DNA of 60,027 nt, taken from positions 1 to 60,027 of the forward strand of contig CAIWDF010000149.1 of the NCBI GenBank assembly GCA_903911435.1, in the 5' to 3' direction. Position numbers and translations under genes: made by a program. Source of the stretch: an uncultured Bacteroidota bacterium (GTDB lineage: Bacteria > Bacteroidota > Bacteroidia > 2-12-FULL-35-15). The notes beneath the pieces are model-generated. The model saw only the letters and a list, made by a program, of their open reading frames with translations. It ran no database searches and was not told the DNA's origin. Of the stretch, positions 35,204 to 45,900 are shown in pieces (the first letter of the stretch is position 1; each line of letters begins with the position of its first letter).

Positions 35204-38200
35204 ATGAAAAAAACTACAAACCCTAGCAAACAATTAAGAGTTGTATTTAGCTCTTTGCTATTGTTATTATTGGTTGCAAGAAGTATTGCACAACCAACGT
35301 ATTGTACACCCACTAACATGGGAAGTGCTTGTATGACGAATGTCGCGTTCAATTCATTGAACTACACCTCTGCAGGTTGTGAAAATGCAAGTACTTATTA
35401 CAATGCCATTCCTGTGGGTACAGCCACCACAACTGTATTCAAAGGTCTTAGTTACACCGCTTCGTTAACCTTAAACGGTTCTGGTATCACTTCCATCTGG
35501 ATTGATTATAATCAGAACGGAGTGTTTGAAGCTACAGAGTGGGTTCAGCCTTTTACTTCGGCTACAGCAGGTACCGCAAGTATCAGCATTCCTTTAACTG
35601 CCACATCAGGACTTACGGGAATGAGGGTTCGTTCTCGACTTTCTGGAAACCCAAATGGTTCGGGCGATGCTTGTACTGGTTTTGGATCAGGAGAAACCGA
35701 GGATTTTTATATTACTATAATTGATGCTACATCATGTTCAGGCACTCCAACTGCAGGAAATACACTTTCGAGTCTTTCTTCAGTTTGTCCTTTGGCCACT
35801 TTTATGTTGTCGTTACAAAACCCTCCATTAACAGGCGGAGTTACTTATGAATGGCAATCGTCACCTGATAACGTTACCTATACGTCAATACCAGGCGCAA
35901 CCAACTCAACTTATTCTACTACTCAAAGTGCAGATACTTATTATCAGTGTATTGTAACTTGTACTGCAGGACCAAGTACCGTTATTTCTACGCCAATTCA
36001 AGTAACCATGAATTCTGCGTATTCATGCTACTGTACTTCTATACCAACCCAAACTGCGGATGAAGAAATTTTCAGTGTGACTGTAAATGGAGCAACCAAT
36101 GCATATAGCTGTACAACTGTCGCACCTGGACCAGGTTCTTTGCTTAATAGATATTCAAATTTCCACCCATTGGGTTCATTAACTACACTTGTTCAGAACG
36201 CGACCGTTCCTTTTACAGTTTTGGAAGATGAGTGTGATGGTGCTACTTATTATTCTAACGGATGTGCCATCTGGATAGACTTTAATCAAAATGGTTCATT
36301 TGCAGATGCAGGTGAACAAGTATTTGTTGATGCTGCAACTTTAGTTAGTCCAAGAACAATTTCAGGAACGTTTATTGTTCCAGGAACTGCTTTACCTGGT
36401 ATCACTGGTATGAGAATAATAGTTGCTGAAGGTTATTCAGGGGCTTCACTTACTCCTTGCTTATCTTACAGCTATGGTGAAACAGAAGATTATCTAGTTA
36501 CTATAGCATCAGCAACTTCTTGTTCTGGAACTCCTGCACCTGGTATCACCTTATCAACATCTGCTTTGGTTTGTCCAAGTACCAATTTCACTTTGTCATT
36601 GCAAAATCCTCCATTAAGCAGTGGAATTACTTGTCAATGGCAATCATCACCTGATAACATTACATATACAAATATTGGTGGTGCTACTACTCCATATTAC
36701 ACAACCACTCAAACATCCGATACTTACTATCAATGTGTGGTAATATGTACTGCTGGTCCAGATACCGCCATATCAACTCCATTATTTGTTTCGACAAATG
36801 CATTGGCTAATTGTTATTGTACTTCACCAGTGTATGCATTTGCACCGGGATGTGGATATGATATATACATTAGTGACTTTCAGTTTGGAGGAATTTCGAA
36901 TACAACAGCATGTAACGGAACAGCTCCTTATTATACTTATTACAACGGTGTGACCGCAACCTTAACTCAAACGGTACCAACACCAATTTCAATTTCAACG
37001 ATTGCTACTCCGATTTACATCACTTATTTCAAAGTTTATATTGACTTTAACGATAACGGAAGTTTCGAAGATGCAGGTGAGCTAGTTTACAACTCTGGCG
37101 ATATCGCTAACATTTCGAGCAATACATCAGGTACAGTGACCATTCCTGGAACAGCTCCTTTAGGAACTCACCGGATGCGTGTGAGATGTTCTGACCAAGA
37201 TGTTAACTCTTGTACTGATGATGGAATTGTGGGTGAGACTGAAGATTATGATGTAGTAATAATTGCTTTATTGCCTTGTTCTGGGACACCAGCACCTGGT
37301 AATACATCAAGTACAGCAACATCTATCTGTTCTTCGTCAAACTTCACATTATCATTACAAAATGTAAACTTAGGAAGTGGAGTAACTTATCAATGGCAAT
37401 CTTCAACCGACAATGTTACTTATTCTGATATTGTTGGTGCAACTTCAAACGCTTACACTACTTCTGCATTAGTAAGCACGTATTATCAGTGTATCGCAAC
37501 TTGTTCTGGTAGTGCTGGCACATCAACACCTGTGCTTGTAAACATCACTCCGTGTGTGAACATGACCAATGGTTCGGTTACTACTTGTAGTGGTACTTTT
37601 TATGATAGTGGAGGACAAGGAGGTGTTTATCAAAACAACGAATCGTATACTTATACCATCTTCCCAGATCCAGGAAACTTAACAAGTGTAACTTTCAATT
37701 CATTTACTATTGAAACCTGTTGTGATGATTTGACCATTTATAATGGACCAGATGCTTCTTATCCTTCTTTAGGAACATTCACCACAATAGCTGCTGGAAC
37801 AGTATTTAGTTCAACTGACCCGACAGGAGCTTTGACTTTTGTGTTTTCATCAGATGGTTCGGTTACTTATGCTGGATGGGATGCAACTATCGGTTGTATT
37901 CCTAACCCTCCATGCAGTGGAGTGCCTGCACCAGGAAATACATTATCTTCTTCAGCTACGGCTTGTGTAGGTGTTCCTTTCACTTTAAGTTTGCAAAATA
38001 ACGTTATTGCTTCGGCTCAAGCGTTCCAATGGCAATCATCTACAGATGGTGTAACTTATACTGATATAGTAGGAGCTACGCTACCTAGTTATACTGTTGC
38101 GTCTCAAACTACAAGTACTTATTATCAGTGCAATGTAATTTGTACTACAGGTCCAGATACAGCTACATCTACTCCATTACAAATAACTCAAAATGGACCA

Positions 38201-41200
38201 ATGAACTGCTACTGTATACCTGTTGTTTCAACTTATGCTTGCGTTTATGATTGGATTAGCAATGTGACCACTTCAGTCGGAATCACTAATATTAATAATA
38301 CTACTGGTTGTGCAGCTACTTCGTATACGGATTATTCGGCTACTCAAATAGCTTCTCAAACGGCAGGATTACCTTTAAACTTGTCATTGTCTTCGGCAGG
38401 ATACGGAATGTATTGGGATGTTTTTGTTGATTACAATAACGATGGTATGTTCTCTGCTTCAGAAGACGTACTTCAAGTAAATAATGGTACAGCCTTTGGT
38501 GCTCAAACAGCACTTGGCAGTTTTATTATTCCAATTGGTACAACTCCAGGAGACCACAGAATGCGTATCAGAGCAAATTATTTATCTTATATTAATGATC
38601 CTTGTTTAATATTATATGAAGGAGAAACAGAAGATTATACGTTAACTGTTCTTGCTCCTGTTCCTTGTTCAGGTGCTCCTGCTCCAGGAAATACTACTAG
38701 TACATCTATATTAGTATGTCCTACTGCTAACTTTACATTATCACTTCAGAATATTAACTTAGGTGGAGGAGTTACTTATCAATGGCAATCGTCACCTGAT
38801 GGTGCTGCTTGGACTGATGTTGCAGGAGAGACAAATCAATCGTATTCATTAATTCAATCTGTGAATACTTATTACCAATGTTTGGTAGTTTGTACTGCAG
38901 GTCCTGATACAACTATATCTACTCCAATTTTGGTTTCAATGAATTCTATTTACAACTGCTATTGTAACACTTCAATTGCTAATTATACAGGAGATGAAGA
39001 AATATTTAGTGTTGATTTAAATGGAAGTGTTAATGCTTACAACTGTACCACTGTGGCACCTGGTCCAGGTTCTATCTTAAACAGATATTCGAACTTCACC
39101 ACACTTGGTCCTTTGACTACTATTAACCCAGGGTTGACTGTGCCATTCACTGTACTTGAAGACGAATGTGATGGAGCAACCTATTATTCTAACGGTTGTG
39201 CAATTTGGATTGACTTTAACCAAAATGGATCATACACTGACCCAGGTGAGCAAGTTTATATTGAAAATACAACTACTGTTAGTCCTCGAACCATTACAGG
39301 TACATTCACTGTACCAGCCAATGCAGTTACTGGACTTACAGGAATGAGAGTGGTAGTGGCTGAAGGTTATTCAGGTGCTTCATTAACTCCATGCTTGACT
39401 TATGGATACGGTGAAACAGAAGATTATATTGTAAACATAGGAGCTGCTTCTTATGACATGGGTGTGTTGGACGATGCTTCTCCACTACCTTTACATTGCT
39501 ATACTGATTCAGAAACAGTAAGTGTTACCGTTAAAAACTTTGGTGGAGATACACTTGATATGAGTGTAAATCCTTTGACCATTGATTGTGCTGTTACAGG
39601 TGCTAACCCTAACAACATCGTGTTTACTCCAATCGTAATCAATACTGGATTATTCTTGCCTTTCACTACTCAAGTGGTAACTTTCTCTACTAACTTTGAT
39701 ATGTCGGCTAATGGTACTTATGTAATCACTGCTAATACTACGGTTGCAACAGATGGTTCTACCAATAATGATGTGAACACATCTATTTATGTGAAGAACA
39801 CTGCACCTACTGTAACTGCTACACCTGATACATGGGCGCTTTGTCAAGGATTAACAACAGGAGTTTTAGCAACACCTGTAACAGCAGTTGCGGTGGATAC
39901 TATTTTCTGGACACCTTCAGCAGGTTTATCAGCAGCTGATATTGCTTATCCGCAAGCAACGCCTGCTGCTACTACTACGTATTCGGTTACTGTGGTAGAT
40001 GCTTTAGGATGTAGTGCTACTGATACTGCTTTGGTAACTATCTATCAATTGCCACAAGTAACTATTAATGCTTCTAGTCTTACTCCTTGTATTGGTGTTG
40101 ACGAAACATTATCTGGTGCTGGTGCTCTTATTTATTTCTGGGATAATGGTGTGACCGATGGTGTTCCTTTCCCTCAAAATGCATATACAACTACTACTTA
40201 CAACGTAACAGGTCTTGACCAATACGGATGTACGAATACCGCTGCGGTAACACTTACTGTTAATCCTTTGCCAACTATTTCTACTTCGGCTTCGGTTAAT
40301 CCAGTTTGTGCTAACACTGCAGAAACTCTAATTGCTTCTGGTTCGGCAACTAGTTACGCTTGGGATAATGGAGTAACTAACGGCTTGGCATTTGGTCCTG
40401 CTATTACTACTACTTACCATGTAATAGGTACTGATGGAAATGGTTGTATGAGTCCTGATTCAATCACAGTGGTGGTTAATCAACCTGCGGCAACCAACCA
40501 AACCTTTACTGTTTGTCCTGGTGGAAGTGTAACTGTAGGTTCTAATGTGTACAGTGTTTCGGGAACATATACTGATCTTGCTGTAGCTGCTAACACTTGC
40601 GATAGCGTTATTACTACTACACTTATTGTAAGCGCTCCGATAACAGCCACACAAAACATTACCATCTGTTCAGGTTCGAACTTAATTGTTGGAACTAACG
40701 TTTACAACACTGCTGGTACTTATACTGATGTATTGCCTGCTTCGAGCGGTTGCGATAGTACACTTACTACCAACTTAACAGTAAATGCTCCTGTATCAGG
40801 AAGTCAAACATTTGTATTGTGTGCTGGAGGAAGTGTAATGGTGGGTACAAACATGTACACTACTTCTGGTGTTTACAACGATACGTTGTCAGCTGTGAAT
40901 GCTTGTGATAGTGTTGTGGTAACTAACTTAACTGTGAATGCTGCTATTACTACTACTCAATCGATAGCGATTTGCGCTGGTGGAAGTTATACCATTGGTA
41001 CTAGCTCTTACACTACTGCTGGTAACTACACCGATGTATTAACTTCTGCAGCTGGTTGCGATAGTACAGTAACTACTAACTTAACAGTGAATCCAACAAT
41101 TACAGGAACACAAACGCTTACCATCTGTGCGAGCGATTCGGTAGTGGTGGGAACTTCGGTTTACAATGCTACTGGTGTTTATACTGATGTGTTGACCACT

Positions 41201-41971
41201 TCGCTTGGTTGCGATAGTACAGTAACTACTAACCTAACAGTAACTACTCTTCCAGTGGTGACAGTAACTTCAACAACCATTTGTGATGGTGCTACTGCAA
41301 CGCTTACTGCGAATGGTGCTACTACTTATACTTGGACTACTGGTGCAACTCCTGCAACTGCAAATACAGCAACAGCTACACCTGCAGCTACAACAAGTTA
41401 CACGGTGACTGGTACGGTAGGTTCATGTTCGAACACTGCAATTTCAACAGTAACAGTGAACCCAACACCAACCGTTACCTTGGCTGCCTTCCCTGTGAGC
41501 TCGATATGTGCACAATATGCACCAATTGCATTGCCTGCAGGAACTCCAACTGGTGGTACTTATACTGGTGCTGCGGTTACGGGTACATTGTTCACACCTT
41601 CGATGTCAGTTGTTGGTGTTAATACGGTTACTTATTCAGTTACACAGAACAACTGTACTGGTCAGGCATTCCAAAACATTTCAGTGTTGGATTGTACTGG
41701 TATTACCGAATCAACATTCAACAATGAAATCAATATCTATCCTAATCCTACTGGCGGTATGTTCAACATCTCTATTAGCAACGCTAATTTTGCTGAACTA
41801 ACCATCTCTGTGGTTGACATTAGAGGTAGAGAGGTTTATAAATCAGTTGACAAAAACATTGCTGCACAATACAACAAGCAATTAAATCTTGAGCAAGTAG
41901 CAAAAGGTATTTATTACATCAAATTGAGTAATGGTACAGATGTGAAAATTCAGAAATTGGTGATTGAATAA
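35204..41971 (+). CDS. Giant T9SS-secreted adhesin with GEVED, Ig-like and CUB modules
   Basis: 2255 residues. Signal peptide to about residue 30 (VARSIAQ). Five GEVED domains (WIDYNQNG or WIDFNQNG starts and GETEDFYITI or GETEDYLVTI ends) alternate with five Ig-like modules starting CSGTPAPGN and containing YQWQSS and YYQCIVTC. A CUB domain lies near 780-905 (SGGQGGVYQNNESYTYTI, CCDDLTIYNG). A CARDB-like domain and PKD/Ig-like modules follow. Then come five ~51-residue repeats (ICAGGSYTIGTSSYTTAGNY, GCDSTVTTNLTVN). The end is a type A sorting domain (IYPNPTGGMFNISI, KGIYYIKLSNG, KLVIE). GEVED modules 2 and 5 are almost copies (both contain FTVLEDECDGATYYSNGCAI). It is a surface or released adhesin exported by T9SS; ligand unknown. 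Confidence 0.93.
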   Translation: MKKTTNPSKQLRVVFSSLLLLLLVARSIAQPTYCTPTNMGSACMTNVAFNSLNYTSAGCENASTYYNAIPVGTATTTVFKGLSYTASLTLNGSGITSIWIDYNQNGVFEATEWVQPFTSATAGTASISIPLTATSGLTGMRVRSRLSGNPNGSGDACTGFGSGETEDFYITIIDATSCSGTPTAGNTLSSLSSVCPLATFMLSLQNPPLTGGVTYEWQSSPDNVTYTSIPGATNSTYSTTQSADTYYQCIVTCTAGPSTVISTPIQVTMNSAYSCYCTSIPTQTADEEIFSVTVNGATNAYSCTTVAPGPGSLLNRYSNFHPLGSLTTLVQNATVPFTVLEDECDGATYYSNGCAIWIDFNQNGSFADAGEQVFVDAATLVSPRTISGTFIVPGTALPGITGMRIIVAEGYSGASLTPCLSYSYGETEDYLVTIASATSCSGTPAPGITLSTSALVCPSTNFTLSLQNPPLSSGITCQWQSSPDNITYTNIGGATTPYYTTTQTSDTYYQCVVICTAGPDTAISTPLFVSTNALANCYCTSPVYAFAPGCGYDIYISDFQFGGISNTTACNGTAPYYTYYNGVTATLTQTVPTPISISTIATPIYITYFKVYIDFNDNGSFEDAGELVYNSGDIANISSNTSGTVTIPGTAPLGTHRMRVRCSDQDVNSCTDDGIVGETEDYDVVIIALLPCSGTPAPGNTSSTATSICSSSNFTLSLQNVNLGSGVTYQWQSSTDNVTYSDIVGATSNAYTTSALVSTYYQCIATCSGSAGTSTPVLVNITPCVNMTNGSVTTCSGTFYDSGGQGGVYQNNESYTYTIFPDPGNLTSVTFNSFTIETCCDDLTIYNGPDASYPSLGTFTTIAAGTVFSSTDPTGALTFVFSSDGSVTYAGWDATIGCIPNPPCSGVPAPGNTLSSSATACVGVPFTLSLQNNVIASAQAFQWQSSTDGVTYTDIVGATLPSYTVASQTTSTYYQCNVICTTGPDTATSTPLQITQNGPMNCYCIPVVSTYACVYDWISNVTTSVGITNINNTTGCAATSYTDYSATQIASQTAGLPLNLSLSSAGYGMYWDVFVDYNNDGMFSASEDVLQVNNGTAFGAQTALGSFIIPIGTTPGDHRMRIRANYLSYINDPCLILYEGETEDYTLTVLAPVPCSGAPAPGNTTSTSILVCPTANFTLSLQNINLGGGVTYQWQSSPDGAAWTDVAGETNQSYSLIQSVNTYYQCLVVCTAGPDTTISTPILVSMNSIYNCYCNTSIANYTGDEEIFSVDLNGSVNAYNCTTVAPGPGSILNRYSNFTTLGPLTTINPGLTVPFTVLEDECDGATYYSNGCAIWIDFNQNGSYTDPGEQVYIENTTTVSPRTITGTFTVPANAVTGLTGMRVVVAEGYSGASLTPCLTYGYGETEDYIVNIGAASYDMGVLDDASPLPLHCYTDSETVSVTVKNFGGDTLDMSVNPLTIDCAVTGANPNNIVFTPIVINTGLFLPFTTQVVTFSTNFDMSANGTYVITANTTVATDGSTNNDVNTSIYVKNTAPTVTATPDTWALCQGLTTGVLATPVTAVAVDTIFWTPSAGLSAADIAYPQATPAATTTYSVTVVDALGCSATDTALVTIYQLPQVTINASSLTPCIGVDETLSGAGALIYFWDNGVTDGVPFPQNAYTTTTYNVTGLDQYGCTNTAAVTLTVNPLPTISTSASVNPVCANTAETLIASGSATSYAWDNGVTNGLAFGPAITTTYHVIGTDGNGCMSPDSITVVVNQPAATNQTFTVCPGGSVTVGSNVYSVSGTYTDLAVAANTCDSVITTTLIVSAPITATQNITICSGSNLIVGTNVYNTAGTYTDVLPASSGCDSTLTTNLTVNAPVSGSQTFVLCAGGSVMVGTNMYTTSGVYNDTLSAVNACDSVVVTNLTVNAAITTTQSIAICAGGSYTIGTSSYTTAGNYTDVLTSAAGCDSTVTTNLTVNPTITGTQTLTICASDSVVVGTSVYNATGVYTDVLTTSLGCDSTVTTNLTVTTLPVVTVTSTTICDGATATLTANGATTYTWTTGATPATANTATATPAATTSYTVTGTVGSCSNTAISTVTVNPTPTVTLAAFPVSSICAQYAPIALPAGTPTGGTYTGAAVTGTLFTPSMSVVGVNTVTYSVTQNNCTGQAFQNISVLDCTGITESTFNNEINIYPNPTGGMFNISISNANFAELTISVVDIRGREVYKSVDKNIAAQYNKQLNLEQVAKGIYYIKLSNGTDVKIQKLVIE

Positions 41972-42013
41972 ATTATAATCACAAGAGGTTGTTCGAAAGA
42001 GCAACTTATCCTA

Positions 42014-42053
42014 AACGCTCGTTGTATGAAAATGCAACGAGCGTTTTTGTTTT
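42014..42053 (+). terminator. Terminator of the giant adhesin gene
   Basis: Perfect 11-bp stem AACGCTCGTTG/CAACGAGCGTT with a 10-base loop (42014-42045) and a T-rich tail. Confidence 0.92.
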
Positions 42054-42408
42054 CGTAAAGGGCCGAAATCGGTTGGCTGCTTTTCATCCTCCAAATTTAT
42101 TTTTGAAGTCGAGCACCACAGTTTCTTATTTTCAAAATTAGGTTGGGCTGAGAGCATAAAAATCTGCCTTACGAAATCCTGAAATCCTGTTTTTTCTGTC
42201 CCAAAACTCTTCCCTTTTTAATGGAAAAGCAGGAATATTTCGGAAAGTGGATGGTCAGTTTTTGAAAAATGGAGGCATGAGCTGGCAAAATGCTGAGATT
42301 TTGGAAAAGCAATCACCTTGTCAGCCCAAAATAGGTAACCGAAACCTTCATTTTTCTCTCTGTAAAACGCATAACATTCTGTTAATTAATACAGTAAAAG
42401 GTGATAGG

Positions 42409-42702
42409 TCGTAAGTCTCCGAGTTAGAAACGTGCAAAAACACCCCCCTTTTGTCAACATGCGAGGCATAGAAAAAGTTGTTAGGCTATGCCTCGCATGT
42501 TTGCGAACGGTAGAAAAAGAACTTTTTCTGCCCCTCGTAAGTTTGCGGATGGGTAAATTTTGACAAAAACTATAGTTCGCAATATTGCGACCCAAGGTTT
42601 TTGTTCTTAGGACATCGATCGCAAGTTTGCGAGGGGTGGTTTTTGTTCGAATTTTAAGTTTCGCTAACAGGGTTTCTTCAAAATTTTGGGTTGAAATGAG
42701 TT
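42409..42702. repeat. Array D: 42-bp period palindromic array between convergent adhesins
   Basis: Seven 42-bp periods starting at 42409, 42451, 42493, 42535, 42577, 42619 and 42661. Each begins with a variant of the palindrome TCGCAANNTTGCGA, followed half a period (21 bp) later by an A5 or T5 tract. Spacing stays at exactly 42 bp although bases differ greatly. Larger palindromes overlap it: ACATGCGAGGCATAG (42457-42471) with its complement at 42486-42500, and AGAAAAAG/CTTTTTCT near 42512-42529. One minus-strand phase is open throughout and reads 14-residue steps such as TPRKLAIDVLRTKT. The surrounding 1014-bp gap (41972-42985) has two terminators; 42060-42400 shows nothing I recognise. Confidence 0.85.
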
Positions 42703-42828
42703 TAGGAATTATTTCAAGGAAATTAATTAGGCTAATACTAAAGCTAAAAACTTGGTTTACCTTTCTCAGAAACTTGGTGGGGATGTTCTCAATAAACTAA
42801 TCATTCGTTTTTGTTTCAACAATAAAAA

Positions 42829-42868
42829 ACCCCAAACGACTTTCGGTTTTATTCGAGTCGTTTGGGGT
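42829..42868 (-). terminator. Terminator of the 1266-residue adhesin gene
   Basis: Perfect 13-bp stem ACCCCAAACGACT/AGTCGTTTGGGGT around a 14-base loop, followed on the minus strand by a T run (the A6 run at 42823-42828 on the plus strand). Confidence 0.92.
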
Positions 42869-42985
42869 GATGAAAAATGAGTTGAATGATGTTTACCTTA
42901 GTCTCCTTTCAATCATTTTATTTTTGATATTCAACAGTTAATTTTGATTCGAATTCATCATCATCAAAACTGTTGAATGAAGGCC

Positions 42986-45900
42986 TTATTGAATCACCAA
43001 TTTTTTAGTGATTACTTCTTCGCCATTATTCAGTCTCACAAAATAAATTCCTTTAGCAATGTCTTCAACATCTATTTGTTTGCTAAACTCACTACTAGTT
43101 GTTTTTTCGTTTGACGAGAATACAAGTCTTCCTTCAACATCAACAATGGTGATGAACAAGCTGCTAAACTTAGCGTTGAGCACGGTTAGCATAAAATCAT
43201 TGGTGGCAGGATTAGGATAAAGGCTAACTGAATTTTCGAACGAATATTCATCCACACCCAGACAGTTATAAACCACAATGGTTTGCGAAGCCGCACCAAT
43301 ACAGCCGAAAGAAGAGTAAGTATAAGTAACAAAATTATTTCCGAGTTGATTAACCGAAGGGGTGAATGTGCTATCCACCACCGACACACCACTATATGTA
43401 CCACCAGCCGGAAGTCCACCAGTCAAAGCAAAGGCAGCGGTTTGCGCACAAATGGTAGACGGATTAAACGCAGCTAACGTAACAGTAGGTTGAGCATGCA
43501 CGGTAACGGTTGATACAGCAGTATCGGAGCATCCGAGCGAAGTACCCGTTACAGTAAAGCTAGTTGTAACACTTGGATTTGCTGTCGCAATACTTCCACC
43601 AGCCGCTGTAGCTCCTGCGCTCCAAGTGTACGTGTTCGCGCCACTTGCCGTGATGGTGAAGGTTGAGCCAGTACATCCCGAAGGGGAAGTAACTGTTACT
43701 ACCGGCATTGGATTCACAGTGAGTGTTGTTGTTACAATACTATCGCAACCCGAAGCAGCAGTGTAGAAGGTAGTGTAGAATCCGCTAGTGGTATAGGTTT
43801 GTGAGCCAAGCACAATAGAGTCGCCTGCACAAATTGTGAATGCATTGTAGTTTAAGTTCTGTGGCAACACCGTAAGGTTTGTTGTTACGGTGCTGTCGCA
43901 ACCCGCATAGGCAGAAGAAATCACATCAATGTAAACTCCTGTTGAGTCATACACATTATTGCCAACATGTATTAGTTGTCCATGACAAAGTGTGAGTGTT
44001 TGTGTGCCAGTGATGGAATTCACAATGGTAAGAATAGTAGTAACAACGCTATCGCAGCCATTCGCAGCTTGCAGCGTATCGGTGTAAGTGCCAGAAATAC
44101 TATAGGTTGAAGTACCAACAGTAATAGAACCGCCAGCACAAGTAGTCACCGTATAATTGTAAGTAATAGGAGTATTAACGGTAAGGTGTGTCATCACTGT
44201 GCTGTCGCAGCCAGTAATAGCAGGGTAAACATCAGCATACACACCAGTGATAGAATACGTTGAACTGCCAACAGTAACACTTCCGCCAGGACAAACGGTG
44301 TAAAACAGGTCAGTGGTAAAGGTTGGATTTACAATAACACGCGTGGTATCTCTGTTCACACAACCATTTGCATCCGTTCCGATGACAATGTAATCGTGGG
44401 TTCCAGCGGTGGTTGAAAAAGCAACACCATCAGTGATGGTGCTATCCCAGAAATAAGTAAGACCTCCATTTCCATTCAGCGTTAATAGCTCACCAGCACA
44501 AAGCAATGCCGATGAAGCGTTGGCAGTAATGGTTGGTAAAGCATTAATAGTAACCGAAACCGAAGCGGTGTTGGTACATCCATTGCTAGCAGTGCCAATC
44601 ACGTTGTAAGTGAACGTTCCAACAGCAGGTTCAAACGAAACGGAGTCAACAATGTCATTGTCCCAAGCATAAGTATCAGCACCATTACCATACACCATCA
44701 CCGATTGACCAATGCAAATAGAACTTGCCGAGGCGTTACATGTTACAGTTGGTACAGGGTTTACAGTAACACTGTTCGAAGCTGTAGCCGAGCAACCATA
44801 GCTAGTAGTGCCGGTAACGGTATACATCACTGTTCCTACAGATGGCACAAATGAATTGGCATCAATCACACCATTGTCCCAAACATAAGTATCAGCGCCA
44901 CTTCCAGAGAGTGTTAAATTATTTCCTTCGCACAACGTAGTAGCACTTGCATTCGCAATTACTACAGGTATCTCATGTACACTAACAATCACCGTGTCAG
45001 TATTTACGCAACCATTACCAGCGGTAGCGGTAGCAATATAAGTGATGGTTCCCACAGCAGGGTCGAAGCTCACACCATCCGTTACACCATTATTCCACGT
45101 AGTGGTGGCACTGCTTGTGCTGTTCAAGGTAAGTGCATCACCAGCACACAGCGAAGTAGCACTAGCCGATACACTAAGGCTTGGAGTTCCATTTACCACT
45201 ATGGAAATAGGACTTCTTGGCGAAGACACACATCCAAAAACGTTTGTGGCTTCTGCGTAGAAGTCATTCGTGCCAAGAGTGGTAGGTACGTAAGTAGCAC
45301 CAACACTAGCAGGCGAGGTAAGGAAACTTGTACCTCCAGTGGAAGTATTAAACCAATTGATTGTTCCCGAATCATCAGTACCTGTAAAATTACTAAAGAT
45401 GGTAGTTGCTCCTCCATAGGTACCATCAACGGTGTACATCTCAAGTGCAAAGGTTGCACCAGCAGGAACGGTAACACTAGCAGTGCCACTTTGAACAAGA
45501 CCTCCATTTAAATTATAACCAGGTAATATAGTGGCAATGCCATTTATCACATAGCGTGGATAATCGTAAGGAGCTGCATCAGGGGTAGAATAATTCCAAT
45601 TAAAAGTGATGGTAGTAATTGATAAGGTTGAGATCACACCTCTTCTAAAGTAAGTAGGTCCACTTTGGTCATCATCTCCCGAAGTGATAGCAATGGATGC
45701 AGGAGCATAAGTAATATTTACACCTCCGCCATTTCCATCAAATATGGTCCAATCAGTGGGGTCGTAAATTCCAACAAAATTATTTTGAATCACCGGAACA
45801 ACCGAAGCACTCATCAGCACGCTTTGTCCCGAACAAATAGAAGTTGGGATGACAGAGACACTGAGCATAATCGGATTCGCAGCACACGATACATCAAGCG

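Noticed and set aside
42386-42800. Genes of 69-71 codons in the gap between the adhesins
   Set aside because: They overlap array D, lack ribosome sites and resemble no family; periodic DNA easily yields such frames.
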